DNA from: Bacteroidota bacterium
GTDB taxonomy: Bacteria; Bacteroidota; Bacteroidia; Chitinophagales; LD1
Direction: 5' to 3'
Assembly (NCBI GenBank): GCA_018267385.1
Contig: JAFDYN010000022.1
Span: 1-64,000, forward strand
DNA: 64,000 nucleotides
The position numbers and the translations under genes are program-made. This document shows positions 38,363-48,093 of the stretch, in pieces (position 1 is the first letter of the stretch; each line of letters opens with the position of its first letter). The notes beneath the pieces were generated by a model. The model searched no databases. It was not told the origin of the DNA and saw nothing but the letters and a program-made list of their open reading frames with translations.

Positions 38363-41300
38363 ATGAAGAAAATCTCAACCCATTTTCGTCAGGCACTTCT
38401 ATCTCTATTCCTTTCTGTTTCATTAGTCTCTATGGTATCCGCGCAGTGCGTACTGCAGGGTACTATCTCTGAGCCTGCATGCGGATCCTTTAATACTACA
38501 TCCAATGTAGGTGGCATGCAGGAGTGGAATATGAGTTCTACTATAGGTGGAGATTATACTGTGAGCATTTCCAGCGGATCCAACGCTAATGGTGCGTATA
38601 GTGTTTCCCCTGCATCATTTACGGCTACAGGCAGCAGTACTCCAGTAGATATACTCGCTGGCGGCACATGTAGCTGGTCAGCAGGGGGTACCTCCGCCGT
38701 GCTCACCTATACGCGTATAGGATATACCAATACGACCAGCAATGCTACCATGTGCCAGGGTACTACCCGGAGCCTCACAGTATCACCCGCACCTTTTACT
38801 GCCGGTACATGGAGTGTGATACCGGGTACAGGTAACGGATCTATCAGCGGCACTACTTTTACAGCTACTACACCGGGCACTGTCACTATCCGATATGCCA
38901 AAGGTGGTTGCAATTCGGATGTTTCTTTCTCCATAGATGCAGCTCCTACTACAGCTACCGTAGGTGGCACACAGTCTGTATGCGGTCTGGTCAGCAATGG
39001 TCTGGGCGGCAATACTCCTACCACAGGTACAGGTACATGGACCAAAACAAGCGGTCCGGGTACGGTCACTTTTAGCAATGCAAATACGGGCAATGCGACT
39101 GCTACGGTCTCAGCTTATGGTACCTACACCTTCCAGTGGAGTATAGCAAATGGTGTTTGCTCGCCTAGTACGGCATCAGTCACCGTCACCTACTACCAGG
39201 CGCCGACCACAGCTACTGTGGGTGCTACTCAGAATATTTGCGGCTCCCTCACCACGGCCTCACTCGGTGGCAATACCCCTGCTGTAGGTACGGGCACCTG
39301 GACACAACTGTCCGGTCCGGGTACTACCACATTCAGTGCGGTCAACTCGGGCTCCTCTACAGCTACAGCATCAGTCACCGGCACTTATGTCTATACCTGG
39401 ACGATCGCCAATGGCGTATGTACCCCTAGCTCGGCTAATGTCACAGTAAACTATTATGCTACACCTACCACTGCTACCGTAGGTGGCACACAAAACCTCT
39501 GCGGTACATTGACCAGTGGCAATCTGGGTGGTAACTCTCCGGCAGTAGGCACAGGCGCATGGAGCCAGACCTCCGGCCCTGGTACCACCACATTCAGCAA
39601 TCCGGCATCACCTTCGGCTTCTGCCACAGCATCAGTACCTGGCAGCTATACCTATACATGGACGATTTCAAACGGCTCTTGTACTCCTAGTACAGCCGAT
39701 GTGATAGTCAATTTCTATGCTACTCCTCCGGTAGCATCTGTAGCAGCCTCACCACTCAGTGCTTGCGGCTCTCTGACATCCCCTGCGCTGGGCGGCAATG
39801 CAGCGGCACCCGGCACGGGCACCTGGACTCAAACATCCGGTCCTGGCACTACCACTTTCAGCAATCCAAACTCTGAGTCTTCTACAGCCACTGCATCTGT
39901 GCTGGGTACATATGTATATACCTGGACCATCACAAATGGCAACTGTGCACCTACCTCAGCAAATGTCACCGTCACATATTACACGGCACCGACTACGGCT
40001 ACAGTAGGTCCAAATCAAGCCGTATGCTCCCTGACCAGCAATGCCCTCGGCGGCAATACCCCGTCCGTAGGCACGGGCACATGGACTCAGGCTGCAGGAC
40101 CAGGCGTGACCTTCTTTAGCAATGCAAACTCCGGTAGCTCTACAGCATCAGTGTCTGTGCAGGGTACCTACATATTTACGTGGACCATTGCAAACGGCCC
40201 ATGTACCAGCTCGGCCAATGATACGGTAAGCTTCTACTCAAATCCTACCATCGCTACTGTCGGTGCAGATCAGAAGCTTTGCGGCACGCTGACCAGCAAT
40301 GCCCTCGGTGGCAATACGCCAGCCATAGGCGCTGGTACCTGGTCTCAGATAGCTGGTCCCGGTACTACTACATTCAGCAATCCTAATGCCGGCTCCTCTA
40401 CCGCTACCGTCTCTGCTTATGGTGTATATACTTATGAGTGGACCATTTCAAATGGTACCTGTACACCTACTACTGCAGATGTATCTGTATACTACATTCC
40501 ATCTCCTACAGGCGGCAGTATAGCAAACGCTGCTTTCTGCTCGGCAGCAGGATCTGCCAGCATATCTGTGACAGGCGTGTCCAATGCCACACAATATAGC
40601 TGGGCCCTGCCTGCAGGCCTTACCGGGTCGTCTACTGCCAGTACGATCACTATCGGCGGCACCACGCCAGGCACCTATACTGTCACTGTCACGCCATCTG
40701 ATGTGCAGTACGGTGTGACATGTACCGGATCACCTATCACCGGTACTGTCCGGATACTGTCACAGCCGGTCATAGACTCTGTCAATGCAGGCACAGTATC
40801 GTGCTACGGCGGCAATGACGATACGATACGTATCTACGGTCATACTTCAAACGGAACCCTGTTCTACTCTATAGATAATGGTGTTACATTCTCTAATTCG
40901 ACAGGCGTGTTTACCGGCCAGATAGCGGGCAGCTACAATCTTCAGGTACGTGATGATAGCACATGTACCACATCATACACCGGCAATCCTGTCATCGTCA
41001 CTCAGCCTACTGCCCTTCAGATCACTATCGCTTCTTACAGCAATGTAAGGTGCAATGGAGACTCTACCGGGTTTATCAATATCTCTGTATCCGGTGCCAC
41101 ACCGCCATACACTTTTGCATGGAATAATGGTTCTACATCGCAGAATATCATTGATCTGGGCGCAGGATCTTATACCGTGACAGTCACAGATGCAAAGGGA
41201 TGCCAGCAGCAGCTCACGCAGGCCATCACATCGCCGCCGGTCATCACAGCCAGCGCCACAGGTACTAATATCAGCTGCTATGGTGCCAATGACGGCACAG

Positions 41301-44300
41301 CCTCTGTCACTGCCAGCGGTGGTGTAGGCACACTCACCTATACCTGGTCCAGTGGTAGCAGCTCGCCATCACTCACTGGCCTCGCAGCAGCGCTGTATTC
41401 TGTGACGGTAAAGGATGCTAACGGATGCCAGGTGGTCAGTTCATACACGGTGACTGAGCCGGCTCCGCTCCGCCTTTCCCTCTCCAGTACCAATGTGACT
41501 TGCTACGGCAATGGCAATGGTACCGTGACTGCAAACGTGACAGGTGGCACAGGAGCATATACATATACATGGTCTCCGGCAGTGAGCACTACAGCTACCG
41601 TGACCAATGCCGGTCCTGGCACATATGCGCTGACTGTATCTGATGTCAATAACTGTAGCGCAGTCGATAGTGCTGTAGTGACACAGCCTATATCCGGCCT
41701 GTCTGTATCATCTATAGTCACACCGGTGCGCTGCACAGGTGAGGCTAATGGAGCTATCCAGCTGCTGCCTAGCGGTGGTGTGGGTGGATACACTTATGCA
41801 TGGGCAGGCGGCCAGTCGCTGCAGATCATCAGCGGACTCGCAGCGGGTATCTATACCGCTACTGTCACTGACGGAAACGGATGCCAGGTGGTCGTATCTG
41901 ATACGCTGGTCAATCCTACTCCTATCACCTCCGGCGTGACCGGCACCAGTGCCAGCTGCGTAGGTGCAGGCGGTGGCTCTGCTACCCTCACAGTGAGCGG
42001 TGGTGCAGCACCATATACATTCCTTTGGTCTGATCTCGAGACGACTCAAAATATCAGCAACCTCAGCGGTGGCACTTACCGTGTCATCATCACCGATGCT
42101 AATGGCTGCCAGCATAGCGACAGCGTGATCATCACTCAGCCGCAGGCACTGGTCGCTACATTCAGCGTGACGAATGCTACCTGCAATGGCGCAGCAAATG
42201 GTACAGTGACAGTCAATGTAACAGGCGGCACTGGTGCCGGTACCTATACATATGCCTGGACACCATCAGGTAGCGTGACCAATAGCGTATCTCCGGCGTC
42301 ACCGGGCACCTATGTGGTGACAGTCACAGATGGTAATGGCTGCACGCTGGTAGACAGCGCTGCAGTGACACAGCCACAGGCGCTGTCCACTATTGTTTCC
42401 GTGACTAATGTGCAGTGCTACGGTGGCAATACAGGCTCCGCTACCGTGAGCGTACTCGGCGGTACTGGTTCTTACAGCTATACATGGTCACCAAATGTAA
42501 GTACCAGCGCTACAGCGCTCAATCTCACCAGTGGCATCTACAATGTCACTGTCACAGATGGCAATGGCTGTAATACTACGACATCTGTCACCATCACCCA
42601 GCCTGCCGCAGCGGTAGCGCTGAGCACTATCGTGACTGATATCACTTGTCATAATGCTAACGATGGAGCCATCTCTACGCAGGTAAGTGGCGGCTCTGGC
42701 TCTTATACTTATGCGTGGACGGGTGTGGTTGCTACCACTCCTTCAGTCAGCGGCCTCTCCGCAGGCACCTATACCGTGACCGTGACTGACGCAAGCGGCT
42801 GTACAGCTACCGGTACTGGCACTATCACAAATCCATCAGACATCAGCTCGACTACCAGCGGTACTAACCTGCTTTGCGCAGGTGCAGCTAACGGCACAGC
42901 CTCTGTGACTACCGTATCTGGCGGTACAGGTCCTTATACTTACCTCTGGTCAAACTTTGCAGCGACTCAGACCATCAGCGGCCTGAGCGGTGGCCTGTAT
43001 CGTGTGGTCATCACAGATGCACATGGCTGCCAGCACAGGGATAGCGTGTTTGTGACCGAGCCTCAGCCACTGTCTCTGTCTATGACCTTTACCAGCCCTG
43101 GCTGTGCCGGCGGCTCTAACGGCAGCATCAGCGCAGCAGTATCAGGCGGTACAGGTACATATACTTATACATGGTCTCCGAATGTCAGTTCCGGCCCTAC
43201 AGCTACAGGTCTGGGTGCAGGCACTTATCACCTGACGGTGGCCGATGCCAATGGCTGCTCTATCTCTGATAGTGTAGTGATACCACAGCCTGCCGCAGTA
43301 CTGACAGCCAGCGTACTGGTCACAGATATGACCTGCCATGATGCTGATAACGGCTCTATCACCACGCTGGTGAGCGGTGGCTCTGGATCATATACCTACG
43401 CATGGACAGGCTCAGCCGCTACTACGGCTACTATCAGTGGCCTCTCTGCCGGCACCTACACAGTGACCGTAAGTGATGTAGGTGGCTGTACGGCTACTGC
43501 CTCAGGCACTATCACAAATCCATCAGACATCAGCTCGACTACCAGCGGTACCAACCTGCTTTGCGCAGGTGCAGCTAACGGCACAGCCTCTGTGACTACC
43601 GTATCTGGCGGTACAGGTCCTTATACTTACCTCTGGTCAAACTTTGCAGCGACTCAGACCATCAGCGGCCTGAGCGGCGGCCTGTATCGCGTGGTCATCA
43701 CAGATGCACATGGCTGCCAGCACAGGGATAGCGTATTTGTGACCGAGCCTCAGCCCCTGTCTCTGTCTATGACCTTTACCAGTCCTGGCTGTGCCGGCGG
43801 CTCTAACGGCAGCATCAGTGCAGCGGTATCAGGCGGTACCGGTACATATACTTACACCTGGTCTCCGAATGTCAGCTCCGGCCCTACAGCTACAGGTCTG
43901 GGTGCAGGCACTTATCACCTGACCGTGGCCGATGCCAATGGCTGCTCTATCTCTGATAGTGTAGTGATACCACAGCCTGCCGCAGTACTGACAGCCAGCG
44001 TACTGGTCACAGACATGACCTGCCATGATGCTGATAACGGCTCTATCACCACGCTGGTGAGCGGTGGCTCAGGATCATATACCTACGCATGGACAGGCTC
44101 AGCCGCCACTACGGCTACTATCAGTGGCCTCTCTGCCGGCACCTACACAGTGACCGTAAGTGATGTAGGTGGCTGTACGGCTACTGCCTCAGGCACTATC
44201 ACAAATCCATCAGCTATCACATCTACTAATTCAGGTACTAATGTGACCTGCGCTGGTGCGGCTAACGGTACAGCCTCTGTGACTACTGTATCAGGTGGTA

Positions 44301-46627
44301 CAGGTCCTTATACTTACCTCTGGTCAAACTTTGCTGCTACGCAGTCGATCAGTGGCCTGAGTGGCGGCACCTACCGCGTGGTCATCACAGACGCACATGG
44401 CTGTGAGCACAGGGATAGCGTGATCGTCGCAGAGCCTCAGCCTCTGGTGGCCAGCCTCAGCGTGACTCAGATCACCTGCCACGGACAGAACAACGGCTCT
44501 ATCACAGTAGCTACTACAGGTGGTACCGGTACTGTCGCATTTGTCTGGACTCCGGGCGGCCAGACTACTCCTACTATATCAAACCTCTCTGCCGGTACGT
44601 ACAGCGTAGTAGCGACAGATGCTAATGGCTGCACAGCAAATGGATCTGCTACCATAGTGAATCCGGGTGTGCTTACTTCAGTCAGCGTCGTCACAAATCC
44701 TACTTGCAACACTACTACAGGTACGGTCGGCCTCATCGTGAATGGAGGTACGCAGCCATATACCTATACATGGTCAGGTGCCCTCGCAGGATCTGGTCAG
44801 ACCGCTACTAGCGTGTCACCCGGCAGCTACAATGTCACTATCACTGATGCCCATGGCTGTACCGCGCTGGACTCAGCTCAGGTCCTCGCTCCGGTACCTA
44901 TCTATATCAGTGGCATCATATCTGGCGTGAGCTGCCACGGCAATTCGGATGGATCTGCTATCATTACGGTATACGGTGGCAATCAGCCATACGCCTACCA
45001 GTGGCATTTTGATAGCCTGGCAGGAGCACTCGGCCCTATCACCAAAGATTGGATACAGCTCCCGGGTGGTGACTACTATCTGGCTGTGACAGATGCCAAT
45101 AACTGCTCGGCTTCTTTCCACGCTACGATACATGAGGCGGATTCGCTGAAGCTCACTCTCGCAGAGACAGATGTGACTTGCAATGGACAGAACAATGGTA
45201 CACTGCACGCTTCTCCGGCCGGAGGTACTACTCCATACCACTTCCTCTGGAATAATTTTGTGACCGACTCTGTACAGTCCGGTGTACCGGCAGGTAGCTA
45301 CGGTGTGGTGGTCACAGATTCTAATGGCTGCCAGCAGACTAAGACCATCACTGTGAGCCAGCCTACTGCACTCACAGGCAGGATCACTGCGGCCAACCCT
45401 GCATGTAGTGGCCAGGCCACCGGCACTGCGACCATAGCGGTCAGTGGTGGCACCGGTGCCTATAGCTACACATGGAGTACTGCGCCGGCGCAGAATACAG
45501 CTACGGCTACCGGCCTCCAGGCAGGAGCCTACTACGTGACAGTGAGTGATGGCAATGGCTGCTCACTCACAGACAGTACGACGCTCACAGCACCTCAGGC
45601 ACTGGCTGTCAATACGGCTATCAGCAATCCTACCTGTGCAGATGGTAGTAATGGTTTCGTATCTCTGGACGTACGCCAGGGTACGGCGCCATATACCTAC
45701 AGCTGGAATACCTCACCGGCACAAACCGGCAACGTAGCCTCCGGGCTCACCTCAGGTACGTATATAGCCACTATCACTGACGCAGGTGGCTGTCAGCTGC
45801 TCGATACTGCTGTGGTCGTGGCACCGGCTCCTATCACTATCACGCTGACCGGCCTGGGTAGCACTACCTGCCTCAACTCGGCGGATGGCTACGTGGTAGT
45901 GAGTGTCACAGGTGGCCTGGCGCCATATATCTATCAGATAGGCAGCGTCACTCAGACCTCAGATACATTCAGAAATCTGACGCCGGGTGCCTACAACCTG
46001 TCAGTAAGGGATGCTAACACATGCGAAGGAACTACTAACTGGACCATCGCTTCATCCAGCAACTTCACTGTAGACCTGACGGTAGATCACGATGTGATAC
46101 TGGCCGGTGAGACCATACAGCTGGCTGCTACACCTACATCTGACACTACGGTCACAGGCTATACCTGGTTTACGCAGGACTCATCGCTGAACTTCAGCGC
46201 CTGCGGCAATCCGGCCAACTGTCCGAATCCTACAGCTATACCACAGGCATCGTATACATACGTGGTGCAGGCTGCCAATGCCCGTGGCTGTCTCGCTACA
46301 GATACGGTCCATGTCACTGTGAGCAATCAGCCTTCTGCATTCATGCCATCTGCCTTTACGCCTAACGGCGACGGCAATAATGACCGGTTCCAGATGGATA
46401 TCCTCGGCGCCAAAGACCTGCATGTACAGGTATGGGATCGCTGGGGCGAAAAGGTATACGACAACCCTACCCAGAAGAATGGCGTAGACCAGTCTTCTAC
46501 AGAGGGATGGGATGGCTCATTCCGTGGCAAGAAGGTAGAGTTTGGCACCTATATCTATCAGATAGATGTCAACTATCTGAATGGTCAGACCAAAACGATG
46601 TCAGGCACTATCACGGTGATGCCATAG
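38363..46627 (+). CDS. Giant T9SS surface protein with Ig-like and about 23 SprB repeats
   Basis: 2754-aa secreted protein, the largest gene here. Signal peptide MKKISTHFRQALL...SMVSAQ; ATG 38363 preferred to a TTG at 38342. N-terminal region to about 190; six Ig-like repeats of about 85 aa (about 195-710), each PTTATVG..LCG...LGGN.PAVGTGTW...SGPGTTTFSN...YTWTI.NG; one PKD-like domain; then about 23 SprB repeats of 75-80 aa (CxGxxxG, GGTGxYTYxW, LSAGTYxVTVTDxxGC); a PKD-like domain; and a type B sorting domain (FMPSAFTPNGDGNNDRF, VWDRWGEKVYDNP). Three SprB repeats are duplicated as a 687-bp unit. Very rich in Thr, Ser and Gly, so a good candidate for O-glycosylation. No PorP/SprF-like partner follows. 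Confidence 0.92.
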   Translation: MKKISTHFRQALLSLFLSVSLVSMVSAQCVLQGTISEPACGSFNTTSNVGGMQEWNMSSTIGGDYTVSISSGSNANGAYSVSPASFTATGSSTPVDILAGGTCSWSAGGTSAVLTYTRIGYTNTTSNATMCQGTTRSLTVSPAPFTAGTWSVIPGTGNGSISGTTFTATTPGTVTIRYAKGGCNSDVSFSIDAAPTTATVGGTQSVCGLVSNGLGGNTPTTGTGTWTKTSGPGTVTFSNANTGNATATVSAYGTYTFQWSIANGVCSPSTASVTVTYYQAPTTATVGATQNICGSLTTASLGGNTPAVGTGTWTQLSGPGTTTFSAVNSGSSTATASVTGTYVYTWTIANGVCTPSSANVTVNYYATPTTATVGGTQNLCGTLTSGNLGGNSPAVGTGAWSQTSGPGTTTFSNPASPSASATASVPGSYTYTWTISNGSCTPSTADVIVNFYATPPVASVAASPLSACGSLTSPALGGNAAAPGTGTWTQTSGPGTTTFSNPNSESSTATASVLGTYVYTWTITNGNCAPTSANVTVTYYTAPTTATVGPNQAVCSLTSNALGGNTPSVGTGTWTQAAGPGVTFFSNANSGSSTASVSVQGTYIFTWTIANGPCTSSANDTVSFYSNPTIATVGADQKLCGTLTSNALGGNTPAIGAGTWSQIAGPGTTTFSNPNAGSSTATVSAYGVYTYEWTISNGTCTPTTADVSVYYIPSPTGGSIANAAFCSAAGSASISVTGVSNATQYSWALPAGLTGSSTASTITIGGTTPGTYTVTVTPSDVQYGVTCTGSPITGTVRILSQPVIDSVNAGTVSCYGGNDDTIRIYGHTSNGTLFYSIDNGVTFSNSTGVFTGQIAGSYNLQVRDDSTCTTSYTGNPVIVTQPTALQITIASYSNVRCNGDSTGFINISVSGATPPYTFAWNNGSTSQNIIDLGAGSYTVTVTDAKGCQQQLTQAITSPPVITASATGTNISCYGANDGTASVTASGGVGTLTYTWSSGSSSPSLTGLAAALYSVTVKDANGCQVVSSYTVTEPAPLRLSLSSTNVTCYGNGNGTVTANVTGGTGAYTYTWSPAVSTTATVTNAGPGTYALTVSDVNNCSAVDSAVVTQPISGLSVSSIVTPVRCTGEANGAIQLLPSGGVGGYTYAWAGGQSLQIISGLAAGIYTATVTDGNGCQVVVSDTLVNPTPITSGVTGTSASCVGAGGGSATLTVSGGAAPYTFLWSDLETTQNISNLSGGTYRVIITDANGCQHSDSVIITQPQALVATFSVTNATCNGAANGTVTVNVTGGTGAGTYTYAWTPSGSVTNSVSPASPGTYVVTVTDGNGCTLVDSAAVTQPQALSTIVSVTNVQCYGGNTGSATVSVLGGTGSYSYTWSPNVSTSATALNLTSGIYNVTVTDGNGCNTTTSVTITQPAAAVALSTIVTDITCHNANDGAISTQVSGGSGSYTYAWTGVVATTPSVSGLSAGTYTVTVTDASGCTATGTGTITNPSDISSTTSGTNLLCAGAANGTASVTTVSGGTGPYTYLWSNFAATQTISGLSGGLYRVVITDAHGCQHRDSVFVTEPQPLSLSMTFTSPGCAGGSNGSISAAVSGGTGTYTYTWSPNVSSGPTATGLGAGTYHLTVADANGCSISDSVVIPQPAAVLTASVLVTDMTCHDADNGSITTLVSGGSGSYTYAWTGSAATTATISGLSAGTYTVTVSDVGGCTATASGTITNPSDISSTTSGTNLLCAGAANGTASVTTVSGGTGPYTYLWSNFAATQTISGLSGGLYRVVITDAHGCQHRDSVFVTEPQPLSLSMTFTSPGCAGGSNGSISAAVSGGTGTYTYTWSPNVSSGPTATGLGAGTYHLTVADANGCSISDSVVIPQPAAVLTASVLVTDMTCHDADNGSITTLVSGGSGSYTYAWTGSAATTATISGLSAGTYTVTVSDVGGCTATASGTITNPSAITSTNSGTNVTCAGAANGTASVTTVSGGTGPYTYLWSNFAATQSISGLSGGTYRVVITDAHGCEHRDSVIVAEPQPLVASLSVTQITCHGQNNGSITVATTGGTGTVAFVWTPGGQTTPTISNLSAGTYSVVATDANGCTANGSATIVNPGVLTSVSVVTNPTCNTTTGTVGLIVNGGTQPYTYTWSGALAGSGQTATSVSPGSYNVTITDAHGCTALDSAQVLAPVPIYISGIISGVSCHGNSDGSAIITVYGGNQPYAYQWHFDSLAGALGPITKDWIQLPGGDYYLAVTDANNCSASFHATIHEADSLKLTLAETDVTCNGQNNGTLHASPAGGTTPYHFLWNNFVTDSVQSGVPAGSYGVVVTDSNGCQQTKTITVSQPTALTGRITAANPACSGQATGTATIAVSGGTGAYSYTWSTAPAQNTATATGLQAGAYYVTVSDGNGCSLTDSTTLTAPQALAVNTAISNPTCADGSNGFVSLDVRQGTAPYTYSWNTSPAQTGNVASGLTSGTYIATITDAGGCQLLDTAVVVAPAPITITLTGLGSTTCLNSADGYVVVSVTGGLAPYIYQIGSVTQTSDTFRNLTPGAYNLSVRDANTCEGTTNWTIASSSNFTVDLTVDHDVILAGETIQLAATPTSDTTVTGYTWFTQDSSLNFSACGNPANCPNPTAIPQASYTYVVQAANARGCLATDTVHVTVSNQPSAFMPSAFTPNGDGNNDRFQMDILGAKDLHVQVWDRWGEKVYDNPTQKNGVDQSSTEGWDGSFRGKKVEFGTYIYQIDVNYLNGQTKTMSGTITVMP
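42818..44191 (+). repeat. 687-bp in-frame tandem duplication (three SprB repeats)
   Basis: Copies 42818-43504 and 43505-44191. The copies encode the same 229 residues as far as I can read, while about a dozen third-position base differences are visible. A diverged start of a third copy follows at 44192. Confidence 0.9.
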
Positions 46628-46647
46628 GCCGCCCGGATATATATTAC

Positions 46648-46678
46648 AAAGCCCTCATGAGATCATGAGGGCTTTTTT
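46648..46678 (+). terminator. Terminator after the 2754-aa surface protein gene
   Basis: Stem AAAGCCCTCAT / ATGAGGGCTTT with loop GAGATC and T-run; 20 bases past the stop. Confidence 0.9.
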
Positions 46679-46698
46679 ATTTGGGCGGGTAGCGATTG

Positions 46699-47439
46699 CT
46701 ATTTGCCTTGCTCTACCTTATCTACTATCCCGGCTATGAAGGGCGAGGTTTTTATCATCCATATCATCAGGTCATTGACCAGGCTGACAGGCATCGGAAA
46801 TTTCCGTTTGAAGTCTACGAATAGTACCACCCTGATGGCGTCGCTATTATTCCACGCCTCGTGCGTCACTGTATCGTCAAAGATCAGGCTACGGCCCTCC
46901 TGCCAGTGGTATACCTCATGGCCTATGCGGATGCCACAGCTCTCTGCCGGTGTAGGTACACGTAGCGCCAGGTGGTAGCGCAGTACGCCCTTGTACGGTC
47001 CCCGATGCGGTGCTATACCGGTATGTGGCTCTATGATGGAGAAAAACGCCGTGACCATGCCGGGTATTTTCTGTAGCATCCTGTCTGTTTCAGGACATTG
47101 AGCAATATTGCCGGCAAAGCGCGCACCATAAGCGTATAGCATATGTGTTTTCCATCTGCGCTCGCCTGTCACCAGGCGTCGCTGCTCTGCAGACAGGTCA
47201 TCAAAATTTGGGATGGCCTCATAGTCCGCCAATATTCTATCCAGTTCCGATCTGATCGCATCATATCCACGCTCCATATCTCTGGTCCACGGATAGAGGC
47301 CTGGGTCCATTATTGCACCTTTCTCCCTGGCAAAGACGCTTAGCATTTTCTCTATGCCAAAGATCACCTGCTGGCCGGTAGCAGAGATGATCGTATATAG
47401 AGTGGATTGGTGCTGCATGAGATATTGTGCTGTCCTCAT
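46699..47439 (-). CDS. Aspartyl/asparaginyl beta-hydroxylase-like dioxygenase
   Basis: 246-aa Fe(II)/2-oxoglutarate oxygenase. The double-stranded beta-helix core has the family metal ligands His145 (HTGIAPHRGPYKGVLRYHLAL) and His193 (FDDTVTHEAWNNSD), with Arg in IRVVLFVDFKR for 2-oxoglutarate. N-terminal 120 residues are helical and include PGLYPWTRDME; a C-terminal amphipathic/hydrophobic stretch (LMIWMIKTSPFIAGIV) may contact the membrane. The same family includes peptide hydroxylases and the lipid A hydroxylase LpxO, so the substrate may be a protein or lipid A. A TAAATTTG box sits 2 bases before the ATG, in a divergent region shared with the lipoprotein gene. Confidence 0.9.
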   Translation of the reverse strand: MRTAQYLMQHQSTLYTIISATGQQVIFGIEKMLSVFAREKGAIMDPGLYPWTRDMERGYDAIRSELDRILADYEAIPNFDDLSAEQRRLVTGERRWKTHMLYAYGARFAGNIAQCPETDRMLQKIPGMVTAFFSIIEPHTGIAPHRGPYKGVLRYHLALRVPTPAESCGIRIGHEVYHWQEGRSLIFDDTVTHEAWNNSDAIRVVLFVDFKRKFPMPVSLVNDLMIWMIKTSPFIAGIVDKVEQGK

Positions 47440-47462
47440 TTCAAATTTATTAATACTTTTAT
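47440..47462 (+). promoter_or_regulatory. Shared 23-base promoter-region element, copy 1
   Basis: Matches 48067-48089 at 21 of 23 bases and contains TTTATTAATACTTTTAT; TACTTTTA is a plausible -7 box for the lipoprotein gene. It overlaps the minus-strand TAAATTTG box of the hydroxylase gene. Confidence 0.5.
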
Positions 47463-47482
47463 TCGGAAAGCATTAATCGATC

Positions 47483-48037
47483 ATGGCCACTATATCCAGC
47501 TACCTGCGTACATCTTTTTTCATAGCTATAGCCGGAGCCTCGCTGCTCACCGGGCTCTCCTCATGTACGAAGCATTATGCTGCTGCCACCACCGCTGCAC
47601 CTGCGGAGAAAAGACCGGAACCTGCAGCTGCGGTAGCGCCCGCTCATACCGATACCATAGCAGGTCCTACGCTGCGCGATAGCCTCATAGGCACCTGGCG
47701 CCTGCGCACTGTAGAGCTGGATGATGCAGTGAGCACGCTCAGCTCATATGGCTCTCAGGCAGAGCGCGATCAGATGGTGCAGAAGCAAAAGCAATTTCAG
47801 GATGCGCTGAAGGGCCTCACAGCTACCTTTAGTGCGGACAGTACCTATACCTCTGGCTATGGCGGACAGAAGGATAGCGGTACCTGGCGGGTCACCCGCA
47901 GGCGCGGCCTCGATACTATCAGCAAAACTGATGGCAACCCGTCATCCTATCAGGTGCGCACAGTCACCGCATCTACCCTCGTAGTGCTGCTCGACGCTAG
48001 TGATGTGAAACTCGTGCTCACACTGGACAGGCAGTAG
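47483..48037 (+). CDS. Predicted lipoprotein with lipocalin-like C-terminal domain
   Basis: 184-aa exported lipoprotein: signal with lipobox LSSC and lipidation Cys28, an Ala/Pro-rich linker (about 34-58), and a small beta-rich domain starting DSLIGTWRLRTVELDD, the GTW/GxW beginning typical of lipocalin-like lipoproteins in Bacteroidota. The end (ASTLVVLLDASDVKLVLTLDR) supports a strand-rich fold. Ligand unknown. No acidic export signal directly after the Cys, so side of the outer membrane is undecided. Confidence 0.82.
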   Translation: MATISSYLRTSFFIAIAGASLLTGLSSCTKHYAAATTAAPAEKRPEPAAAVAPAHTDTIAGPTLRDSLIGTWRLRTVELDDAVSTLSSYGSQAERDQMVQKQKQFQDALKGLTATFSADSTYTSGYGGQKDSGTWRVTRRRGLDTISKTDGNPSSYQVRTVTASTLVVLLDASDVKLVLTLDRQ

Positions 48038-48066
48038 CACAGGCGGCATCTTGGCTCAGATTTATA

Positions 48067-48089
48067 TTCAGATTTATTGATACTTTTAT
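48067..48089 (+). promoter_or_regulatory. Shared 23-base promoter-region element, copy 2
   Basis: Contains TTTATTGATACTTTTAT; TACTTTTA (48081-48088) ends 5 bases before the ATG at 48094. Near-identical to 47440-47462. Confidence 0.5.
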
Positions 48090-48093
48090 CTGT

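Noticed and set aside
38800-46000. Possible CRISPR-like or satellite array from regularly spaced repeats
   Set aside because: Repeats are in-frame protein modules of about 230-260 bp with diverged DNA, without constant short direct repeats and spacers.
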